DNA from: SIG299 sp045531955
Lineage (GTDB): Bacteria; Bacillota; Clostridia; Lachnospirales; Lachnospiraceae
Direction: 5' to 3'
NCBI GenBank assembly: GCA_045531955.1
Contig: JAZSFC010000043.1
Coordinates: 62,001 to 126,000, forward strand
Length of the DNA: 64,000 nt
Numbering within the stretch: the first letter of the stretch is position 1; the number at the start of each line of letters is the position of its first letter. Below are positions 24,913 to 31,687 of the stretch, one piece after another. The position numbers were made by a program, and so were the translations under genes. The notes beneath the pieces were generated by a model that worked only from the letters and a program-made list of their open reading frames with translations, had not been told where the DNA came from and made no database searches.

Positions 24913-24942
24913 AAATACTCCTATCTTTTTTTAGGAGTATTT
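24913..24942 (-). promoter_or_regulatory. hairpin sequestering a ribosome binding site
   Basis: On the minus strand AAATACTCCT pairs perfectly with AGGAGTATTT across a 10-nt A-rich loop. The second arm contains the Shine-Dalgarno AGGAG of the 24910 gene. The lack of a T-run argues against a terminator. Confidence 0.6.
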
Positions 24943-24958
24943 CCATGAATTTCCCGTT

Positions 24959-26590
24959 TTATTCTTTTAATAATGAAAATTTTTTCGCCAAACGGACAAT
25001 TCTTCCGCCCATCGGTAAATCATATATTTCTTTTTCGCTCAATGTTTTTGTTAAAATCATCAGAACAAAGTATAAAATCACCGCAAAAACAATGGTAATT
25101 AACAGACTGATTAATATACTGTTTGTTACAGTATGCAATCCTAAATATAAAAAGTAAGAAAGCACTGCCATAACCGCAGAACAAACCGTCGGCATGAGGA
25201 ATGTCCTGAACCATTCCTGGCGGTAACCGGTTGTCATTTGTATCCGGATGCCGTTTAACACACTTACAATCATTGGGAAAATAGTATGGCCGACAATCAA
25301 CGCATATACACCCATGTCAAAGAAGGACAACAAAATGTAATCCACAATCACATATATTATTATGCCGGCACCTGCATGTATCACGGGATAACGCATCATA
25401 CTGAGCCCCTGAAGGACACTGCTGGTTGTGGTGGAATATGCATAAAACAAAATAGCCAGCGCGCCAAGCTGCATTAATGCTGTTGTCATTTCTGTCGAAT
25501 CATTAAATAACAATAACATAATCGGTTTTGCAAGCACTGCAAGACCAAAGGCACAAGGAATTGCAATCATCATATTAAACTTAACCGCCTGTGCCGTTTT
25601 TTCATATAACATCCGCTGGTTACGTTCTGTATAAGCGCGGACAATGTTTGGTACAACTGCCACACCTATAGCTGATGCAATTGATAACGGAAGATTTGCC
25701 AACAAACGATATTTACTGGAATACCGGCCCCAATATACAAGCCGGATTTCTTCCGAAACACCCTTGGAATCCAATACCGAATTTAATAACACGCTGTCCA
25801 ATGTTCCACTGACAGAATAAAGTGTCTGATTTAAAATTATCGGGAAAATAGTAATCAGAACCAGTTTTAACAGCATGGAATAACTTTCTATCGGCATACC
25901 TGAATCCTTGCGAAATCTGCGTTTTAATGTCGGATAATACATAAAAAAGATTATTCCGAGAAATGCCAGCGAAACCAACGCACCGATTAACGTTCCGAAC
26001 GTACCCCCAGCTGCGCCATAAGCCACCTGATACTCAGAATCCTCATATGCTTTCATAAAGAAAAGTGCTGCAATAATACCTATCGCCACATGGAAAAATT
26101 GCTCCAGCAGCTGGGAAATTGCTGTCGGCAACATAGTATTTTTACCTTGAAAATATCCTCGTAATACCCCCATAACGGCAAAAACAAAAATTGTAGGTGC
26201 CAAATACTTTAACGGAATAGCACTGGACGCAGATTTAAACAGAGATAACGAAAAGAATTCCGCACCAAAAAAAGTAACCAGTGCGGCCAATGCACCCGCT
26301 GCACAGGCAAATCCCATAGCAGTTAAAAACACACGGTAGGAATTGATATATTCTTTTTTGCTCTCTCTTGCAGACACCAGTTTTGAAACTGCAATCGGAA
26401 TGCTGTATGTGGATAACAGCAAAGCAAGATTGTATATTTCGTAAGCATTGGAATATGCACCGATACCTTCGTCACCGATAATACGTGTTAACGGAATACG
26501 GAAAGCAATTCCCATAATTCTGGTTAATATGGAGGCAGCTGCAAGAATGGAGCCCTGGACATAAAAACTGTTTTTCTTTTTATCCGCCAT
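24959..26590 (-). CDS. MOP-superfamily polysaccharide/lipid flippase (SpoVB/YtgP type)
   Basis: This is a polytopic membrane protein with about 14 hydrophobic helices, starting GSILAAASILTRIMGIAFRIPLTRIIGDEGIGAY, the classic N-terminus of the SpoVB/YtgP/MurJ-like group. Members export lipid-linked precursors such as lipid II, and SpoVB is required for spore cortex synthesis. Length 543 fits. GAGGTG lies 8 nt before the ATG. It follows ybeY by 15 nt. Whether it is the vegetative lipid II flippase or a sporulation paralogue cannot be decided from this window. Confidence 0.87.
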   Translation of the reverse strand: MADKKKNSFYVQGSILAAASILTRIMGIAFRIPLTRIIGDEGIGAYSNAYEIYNLALLLSTYSIPIAVSKLVSARESKKEYINSYRVFLTAMGFACAAGALAALVTFFGAEFFSLSLFKSASSAIPLKYLAPTIFVFAVMGVLRGYFQGKNTMLPTAISQLLEQFFHVAIGIIAALFFMKAYEDSEYQVAYGAAGGTFGTLIGALVSLAFLGIIFFMYYPTLKRRFRKDSGMPIESYSMLLKLVLITIFPIILNQTLYSVSGTLDSVLLNSVLDSKGVSEEIRLVYWGRYSSKYRLLANLPLSIASAIGVAVVPNIVRAYTERNQRMLYEKTAQAVKFNMMIAIPCAFGLAVLAKPIMLLLFNDSTEMTTALMQLGALAILFYAYSTTTSSVLQGLSMMRYPVIHAGAGIIIYVIVDYILLSFFDMGVYALIVGHTIFPMIVSVLNGIRIQMTTGYRQEWFRTFLMPTVCSAVMAVLSYFLYLGLHTVTNSILISLLITIVFAVILYFVLMILTKTLSEKEIYDLPMGGRIVRLAKKFSLLKE

Positions 26591-26605
26591 AGCAAACGCA
26601 CCTCG

Positions 26606-27103
26606 TTATCTTAAAATATTTAACCCGGACAGAATTTCACGCTGCATCTGTTCCATCTGCTCCCGTTCGTTTTCTTCCATATGGTCATATCCAAACAAAT
26701 GAAGCATGCTGTGGGCTACAAGAAAACATAACTCACGCAGCTCCGAATGGCCGTATTCCTGAGCCTGTTCTTTTATTTTATCATAGGACAAAACAATATC
26801 GCCTAACAAAAGTTCTCCGGTTTCCGGATGAAAACAATCTTCCTGCGTTTCTTCCAAAGTATCAAAATTCCCCGGTTCCTCATACTCTACCATAGGGAAG
26901 GACAACACATCCGTCGGACGGTCTATTTCACGATATTCCCTGTTCATTTCATGAATTCCGGTATTATCAGTAAAAAGAACATTGATTTCCGCTTCATACG
27001 GACAATCCACATACTCCATAGCTGCAAGAATTACTTTTTCAACATACTCCTCTTCGGGGAAATCAAATTTAACTGTAACTTCTTTATCAATATTGATTGT
27101 CAT
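26606..27103 (-). CDS. ybeY: endoribonuclease YbeY
   Basis: YbeY is a zinc-dependent endoribonuclease needed for 16S rRNA 3'-end maturation and ribosome quality control. The metal motif HSMLHLFGYDH (HxxxHxxxxxH) is intact near residues 128-138, and TDVLSFPM and LGDIVLS are the usual upstream blocks. I choose the ATG ending at 27103, three codons inside the longest frame, whose first codon would be GTG at 27112. The gene is in the conserved phoH-pgpH-ybeY order. Confidence 0.95.
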   Translation of the reverse strand: MTINIDKEVTVKFDFPEEEYVEKVILAAMEYVDCPYEAEINVLFTDNTGIHEMNREYREIDRPTDVLSFPMVEYEEPGNFDTLEETQEDCFHPETGELLLGDIVLSYDKIKEQAQEYGHSELRELCFLVAHSMLHLFGYDHMEENEREQMEQMQREILSGLNILR

Positions 27104-27120
27104 ACTCCCCACTTCCTTTC

Positions 27121-28509
27121 TTACTTGGCTGCTGCTTTTTGATCCTGCGACTTCAGTAAAGCTATCAGCTTTTCACGAAGCATAAAACATTCCTGCATAC
27201 TTAAACCGGACTCGTTGAACTCTCCCTGGAATATTTTTTTGGAAACAATAGTGTCCACAATTTTTTCCACGGAAATATCTGTCTTTTTTACATGACGTAC
27301 TATCGAATAATAAGAAATCACACCGTCCGTAATTAAAAGTAATGCCGCTTCTTTCTGTTCAATTCTGTCATGATTTAACTGATCCAGTAAACATACCAAC
27401 GGTTCCGGAAAATTGTTATCCCTGGCAATTTCCACAGAAGTATCCGCATTATTGTTTTCTTTAATTTTTCCTATATTTTTGTATAATCCGGCAGATTTTG
27501 TCAGCTCCGCATTCAGTCCGATACTGCTTGCTGTTTCAAATGCCAGTTTTCCTACAAGTACTGCCTGTGCGTAAGATGATTTATTTTTCGCCCGAAGTTC
27601 CAATAGCAATTCTGCCTTTTCATTACAATACGGAGAATAATCAATTTCTTCTGCTGATTCTTCCGGCATTTCTTCGGCTGGTTCATCTTTCTTTATCTCT
27701 TCGTTTACCCTTTGTTCCGGAATGGTTTTAGACACTGCTGTAATTGCTGCAATTGCAGCATCCTGTTCTGCAGTTTCCTGTGCCAAAAGATCAAGATATG
27801 CATAGTTATCCTGTACTTGTACTTCTTCCTGATGTTCCTCCGGTTTATGACTGCCTGTCCATTTTACTAATAGCATGGTAATGAAAATACACACGAGATA
27901 AGTGCATAAAATATAAAATGTATCCAGCATCATCGTTTCATCAATTAGCATCTTATTATGCCAAATCGATCCGGTTACCACCATACATGCAGTAAATGCC
28001 ATCATATAAAACATACCCAGGAAGCTCTTCATTTTAGGAATAAACAAAGCGATTAAGGTTGCAATTACCAAATGAAAAACCAAACCGTTTAACCAGTTAT
28101 TTCCCTGTAAATAAATTGCATGATATACAAAATAATACAGATAAAGCATCCCGATGTTTCGGTTTGCCAATGCTGCAGCAACAAAACCCCCGAGTACCCA
28201 TATCGGAAGATTTACATAATAATCTGACAAGAGTAATAAAAGTGCTGATACCATAAAACAAGCAAGTAATATACCTACTGTCCGTACCGAAACATAGATT
28301 TTCTTTTTCTCTATCAGGGAACACAGAACTATCACGGCAAGAATAGTTCCTACAATAAGAAAGTACATTTTATTCCATGCATTTTCTAAGATTATTACAT
28401 TGGAAAACCAAGCTACCCCAACAGCTATCAGCAGTGTAATCAACATATGAATGCCATATCGTATATTCAGTTTTCCTTTTGTAGCAGTTTCTTTTGTCTC
28501 TTCATTCAT
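27121..28509 (-). CDS. PgpH/YqfF-like 7TM protein with degenerate HD domain
   Basis: Position (between phoH and ybeY) and layout identify this as the counterpart of PgpH, the membrane cyclic-di-AMP phosphodiesterase. There are about eight membrane helices in residues 20-225, a charged linker, then a C-terminal domain from about 300. That domain aligns with the PgpH HD domain (SYAQAVLVGKLAFETASSIG, SAGLYKNIGKI, and a C-terminal IVDTIVSKKIFQGEFNESGLS). However, the His of the first motif is replaced by Gln/Ala context and the HD pair reads KN, so metal ligands are missing. The large extracellular 7TMR-HDED domain is also absent. It is therefore probably a non-catalytic homologue, perhaps a sensor. 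This is inferred from motif inspection only. Confidence 0.75.
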   Translation of the reverse strand: MNEETKETATKGKLNIRYGIHMLITLLIAVGVAWFSNVIILENAWNKMYFLIVGTILAVIVLCSLIEKKKIYVSVRTVGILLACFMVSALLLLLSDYYVNLPIWVLGGFVAAALANRNIGMLYLYYFVYHAIYLQGNNWLNGLVFHLVIATLIALFIPKMKSFLGMFYMMAFTACMVVTGSIWHNKMLIDETMMLDTFYILCTYLVCIFITMLLVKWTGSHKPEEHQEEVQVQDNYAYLDLLAQETAEQDAAIAAITAVSKTIPEQRVNEEIKKDEPAEEMPEESAEEIDYSPYCNEKAELLLELRAKNKSSYAQAVLVGKLAFETASSIGLNAELTKSAGLYKNIGKIKENNNADTSVEIARDNNFPEPLVCLLDQLNHDRIEQKEAALLLITDGVISYYSIVRHVKKTDISVEKIVDTIVSKKIFQGEFNESGLSMQECFMLREKLIALLKSQDQKAAAK

Positions 28510-28524
28510 TGATTTGTTATTCCT

Positions 28525-29667
28525 TTATTTTTTTCTGATAATACTGTAATAACGGTTATTACTCTGATTCTGTTTTTTTCCGAACCCTCTTGCTTCCTGC
28601 TTCGGTTCTCTTTTTTCCGGCTTAACTTCCGGTTTTATTTCCGGCTTTATTTCCTGTTTTACTTCCGCTTTTACCACAGAACCTTTTTTATTTTCCTGAA
28701 GCTTTACATTCTTTCTGCTCTCATATTCATCATATGCTTTCACAATTTTTTGTACCAAAGGATGACGTACTACGTCTTCTCCCGTTAACGTTGCAAAACC
28801 GATATCATCCACTTTAGAAAGCACCTTTAATGCCACATCCAAACCGGATGCCGCTCCTGCCGGTAAATCCTTTTGGGTCAAGTCACCGGTAATGATTACT
28901 TTTGAGCCAAACCCGATTCTTGTTAAAAACATTTTCATCTGGGCAGGCGTTGTATTCTGGGCCTCGTCCAAAATAATAAAAGCATTGTCTAACGTACGTC
29001 CTCTCATGTATGCCAACGGTGCTACTTCGATTAATCCTTTCTCCATATTTTTCTGAAAAGATTCCGGACCCATAATCTGATATAGCGCATCATATAACGG
29101 ACGTAAATACGGATCTACTTTGCTCTGTAAATCTCCCGGAAGAAATCCGAGCTTTTCACCGGCTTCTATGGCAGGTCTTGTTAAAATAATACGGCTTACT
29201 TCATCATTTTTAAATGCCTGTATTCCCATTGCCATAGCAAGATATGTTTTACCGGTACCCGCAGGACCGATGCCAAAAACAATCATTTTTTTGCGTATTA
29301 AATCCACATATTTTTTTTGTCCAAGGGTTTTCGGCTTGATTGGCTTTCCCTGAATGGTATGACAAATCAAATCCTTGTCTATTTCATTAATGGTACTCAC
29401 CTTATCTTCCATGGATAATGCCAAAGCATAATTTACATTCTGATCAGTGATGGTGTTTCCTCTCATAGATAGCTTTAACAACTCTTCCAGAACAGATTTA
29501 GTCTTTTGTACCTTGGTAACATCACCTAAAATTTTTAATTCATTATCCCGGGCAATTAAGGTTACTTCCATTGTCTTTTCAATCTGTTTTGCATGGGCAT
29601 CAAACTGTCCAAAGAGATTTCTTATATGTTCTACCGGTATATTAAGGATTGTTTCTACTATGTTCAT
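28525..29667 (-). CDS. phoH: PhoH family ATPase
   Basis: PhoH proteins are cytoplasmic RecA-like ATPases linked to RNA metabolism. An N-terminal KH-like region is followed by LGQKKYVDLIRKKMIVFGIGPAGTGKTYLA (Walker A near residue 140-147), VAPLAYMRGRTLDNAFIILDEAQN (Walker B) and KVIITGDLTQKDLP. The domain is of normal length, but the protein has a charged C-terminal tail of about 60 residues with EIKPEIKPEVKPE-type repeats not found in Bacillus PhoH. The ATG at 29667 lies inside the end of yqfD (26-nt overlap), suggesting translational coupling. Confidence 0.93.
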   Translation of the reverse strand: MNIVETILNIPVEHIRNLFGQFDAHAKQIEKTMEVTLIARDNELKILGDVTKVQKTKSVLEELLKLSMRGNTITDQNVNYALALSMEDKVSTINEIDKDLICHTIQGKPIKPKTLGQKKYVDLIRKKMIVFGIGPAGTGKTYLAMAMGIQAFKNDEVSRIILTRPAIEAGEKLGFLPGDLQSKVDPYLRPLYDALYQIMGPESFQKNMEKGLIEVAPLAYMRGRTLDNAFIILDEAQNTTPAQMKMFLTRIGFGSKVIITGDLTQKDLPAGAASGLDVALKVLSKVDDIGFATLTGEDVVRHPLVQKIVKAYDEYESRKNVKLQENKKGSVVKAEVKQEIKPEIKPEVKPEKREPKQEARGFGKKQNQSNNRYYSIIRKK

Positions 29668-30886
29668 CTTCTATTTTCCACTCCTCTTCCAGAATTTCCT
29701 GATAGGATATAAAATTTCCGCAAGCAGTTACCGTTCCTGTTATAATACACACCTTAGAATTCACCTCAGGAACATACTTCATGCGGATAAGTTCTACTCC
29801 CTGGTTGTTCCAATCAGCTAAAAACGCTTCCCAGTCAGCGGAAGCTTTATTTAAAACTTCTTCTTCCGTCAGGATAACCGGCTGCGTATCATAGGAAAGC
29901 ACACGGTATTTCCTTAGTAAAACAGGAACACGGTAATCATCAAAAGCATATGGAACAATATCAATGCTCATTATATCATATTTCCCATCAGAATATCTAG
30001 GTATATATGAAAATATTTTTTTACCAAAGCAGAAAAATTCAATTCCTGTTCTTTGTTGTTTATAATTTTTCTTTTCAATGGTTCTTGAAATTCTGGCATT
30101 ATATGAAAAATCACTTTCTAAATGTACTACTCCGGCTGCCGGCACTGTCCGGTTTCTAATCACTTCTCCGTAATCTCCCGTTACCGGTACAATGCCTTCT
30201 ATCAGAATATCTCCTTTTTTTACCTCGTCACCGATTTTTACTTTAGGAATTCCGGCACGTACCTCCAGTTTTCTGACAACCCCGTCTCTGGCTGCAATTA
30301 TATGACAGGGCTCTTTCTGAACAGGAATATTTTCCGGCATTACACTTTCATTTAAACTTACGCAAATCCGGCAACCGTTTCTTTCTACCGAAATCCATCC
30401 TATATCATTATAATCCAAACGTAACCGTTTCTCTATTTCAAAACAATCCACTAATTTAGCAGGAACACCGCCATATACTCCAAGTTCTTGCTTCATTACC
30501 TGGAGAATCTGCTCTTTTGTATGTAAAAAACCACCTTCCACACGAATATTCCATACACGTTCCGAGCATTGAAACAGTAGCAGAAAAAAAATAATTATAC
30601 CAATAATCAGACCTTTTCTTTTTTTCAATTTACAAAGTTCAAATACCAGTCCTGTTTTTTTACAAATTTTACAACGACACCCCGTCTTTTTAATAAGGTC
30701 TTTCATACTTAAAAAATCCTTATATTTGATTTTACAATACCAGGCTGTTTCTGTTGCAAAAATCTGTATTATTTCAATTTCTCTGTTTTTACATAAATTA
30801 ATGAATCTTTCTTTTTCATATCCGCTTACTTCAAGTATTAAATACCCTTGAAAATAATGAAACAATTTTTCAAGCAAACCATTCAC
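29642..30886 (-). CDS. yqfD: sporulation protein YqfD
   Basis: YqfD is a putative stage IV sporulation membrane protein whose mutants are impaired in sporulation in Bacillus. The sequence has an N-terminal cytoplasmic part with CKICKKTG zinc-like cysteines near residue 70, one membrane helix (about 94-108, GLIIGIIIFFLLLF), and a beta-rich extracytoplasmic region containing DGVVRKLEVRAGIPKVKIGDEVKKGDILIEG, a barrel-sandwich-like segment. Length about 411-414. The longest frame begins with GTG at 30886, but the TTG at 30877 is 6 nt after GAGGTG and is likely the true start. It follows yqfC directly. Confidence 0.88.
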   Translation of the reverse strand: MNGLLEKLFHYFQGYLILEVSGYEKERFINLCKNREIEIIQIFATETAWYCKIKYKDFLSMKDLIKKTGCRCKICKKTGLVFELCKLKKRKGLIIGIIIFFLLLFQCSERVWNIRVEGGFLHTKEQILQVMKQELGVYGGVPAKLVDCFEIEKRLRLDYNDIGWISVERNGCRICVSLNESVMPENIPVQKEPCHIIAARDGVVRKLEVRAGIPKVKIGDEVKKGDILIEGIVPVTGDYGEVIRNRTVPAAGVVHLESDFSYNARISRTIEKKNYKQQRTGIEFFCFGKKIFSYIPRYSDGKYDIMSIDIVPYAFDDYRVPVLLRKYRVLSYDTQPVILTEEEVLNKASADWEAFLADWNNQGVELIRMKYVPEVNSKVCIITGTVTACGNFISYQEILEEEWKIEDEHSRNNP

Positions 30887-30888
30887 CT

Positions 30889-31248
30889 CTATAAAATAAA
30901 TGAAACATTCAAAATATTTCCAACAACTTTAATTTCATCTTTTCTAAAGTATTCTATAAATAAATGGCTTCCGTTGATAAGTAAACGTTTCTTTCCTAAG
31001 GAAAGTTTAATATTTTCTGTAGAATATTCTTCGATTGCCCGATAATTGGTTATCCGGATCCCGTGATTTCCTGTTAAAGAAATCATAGCCTGATTCGCAA
31101 GTACATCCTTAGGTATCGACATGCATCCGCTGGAATGTTCGATAAAGCTTTCATATTCTTTTTGACGCTTTTTTTCTGTTGAATTTATGTAAGAATAAAG
31201 AGGATTTAACTCTTTTTTATGTTTTTTATGTTTTGTTGATATTTTCAC
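30889..31248 (-). CDS. yqfC: sporulation protein YqfC (YabP/YqfC family)
   Basis: This 119-residue protein has the YabP/YqfC pattern: a basic N-terminus, then a conserved beta domain with ITNYRAIEEYSTENIKLSLGKKRLLINGSHLFIEYFRKDEIKVVG. In Bacillus the genes yqfC and yqfD lie next to each other and are expressed during sporulation in the mother cell. AGGAG lies upstream of the ATG. A possible SigE-like promoter lies at 31278-31307, and a terminator of rpsU separates it from upstream genes. Confidence 0.88.
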   Translation of the reverse strand: MKISTKHKKHKKELNPLYSYINSTEKKRQKEYESFIEHSSGCMSIPKDVLANQAMISLTGNHGIRITNYRAIEEYSTENIKLSLGKKRLLINGSHLFIEYFRKDEIKVVGNILNVSFIL

Positions 31249-31277
31249 ATAGATTCTCCTGTAAATGATATCTTTAC

Positions 31278-31307
31278 AGTATATGCAATAAAGTCATTTA
31301 ATAATAC
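31278..31307 (-). promoter_or_regulatory. possible SigE-type promoter for yqfC-yqfD
   Basis: On the minus strand GTATTATT (31300-31307), 14 nt and CATATACT (31278-31285) resemble the SigE consensus better than the housekeeping one. It is about 30 nt upstream of the yqfC start codon. The call depends on remembered consensus and family biology. Confidence 0.4.
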
Positions 31308-31331
31308 GTTCCCTGACGCCGTTAAGAAAAG

Positions 31332-31361
31332 AAAACCCTTAGTCTTTCGACTAAGGGTTTT
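31332..31361 (-). terminator. intrinsic terminator after rpsU
   Basis: A perfect 13-bp stem (AAAACCCTTAGTC with its complement) closes a GAAA tetraloop on the minus strand and is followed by CTTTTCTT. It lies 12 nt after the rpsU stop. Confidence 0.9.
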
Positions 31362-31373
31362 GTGCACAAGATA

Positions 31374-31547
31374 TTAGTATTTACGCTTACGAGCAGCCTC
31401 AGACTTCTTCTTACGCTTTACGCTTGGCTTTTCGTAATGCTCACGCTTACGAATCTCCTGCTGAATGCCAGCCTTCGCACAGTTTCTCTTGAATCTGCGG
31501 AGAGCGCTGTCTAAAGATTCGCCTTCTTTAACGATTACATTTGACAT
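31374..31547 (-). CDS. rpsU: 30S ribosomal protein S21
   Basis: This 57-residue protein matches bacterial S21: it begins SNVIVKEGESLDSALRRFKRNC and ends in a basic tail with SEAARKRKY. S21 contributes to the platform of the 30S subunit and mRNA start-site selection. The gene is short and was read directly from the minus strand. AGGTGAG lies 3 nt before the ATG, and a GGAGG lies farther upstream. It has its own promoter (31623-31650) and strong terminator. The downstream order rpsU, yqfC, yqfD, phoH follows the Firmicute pattern. Confidence 0.96.
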   Translation of the reverse strand: MSNVIVKEGESLDSALRRFKRNCAKAGIQQEIRKREHYEKPSVKRKKKSEAARKRKY

Positions 31548-31567
31548 TTTCTCACCTAACCTCCCTC

Positions 31568-31594
31568 CAGTTGTGTATTGTGCCTATACAACTG
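31568..31594 (-). promoter_or_regulatory. hairpin in the rpsU leader
   Basis: CAGTTGTGTA (31568-31577) and TATACAACTG (31585-31594) pair at 9 of 10 positions with a 7-nt loop, just upstream of the ribosome binding site of rpsU. It might mediate autoregulation by S21, which would be an inference. Confidence 0.4.
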
Positions 31595-31622
31595 TTTGGG
31601 TATTTTTTAAAGCACTATGAAG

Positions 31623-31650
31623 ATTATACCATAAATTCTACATTCGTCAA
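31623..31650 (-). promoter_or_regulatory. promoter of rpsU
   Basis: On the minus strand TTGACG (31645-31650), a 16-nt spacer and TGG-TATAAT (31623-31628) make a near-consensus promoter with an extended -10-like TG, about 75 nt upstream of the start codon. Confidence 0.75.
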
Positions 31651-31687
31651 CTGTTTTTTGAATTTTTTTGGCTACTCTTAAAATATT

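Noticed and set aside
24913..24942. Calling the AAATACTCCT hairpin a terminator of the flippase gene
   Set aside because: On the minus strand the loop is A-rich and only TTT follows; it contains the next gene's ribosome binding site.
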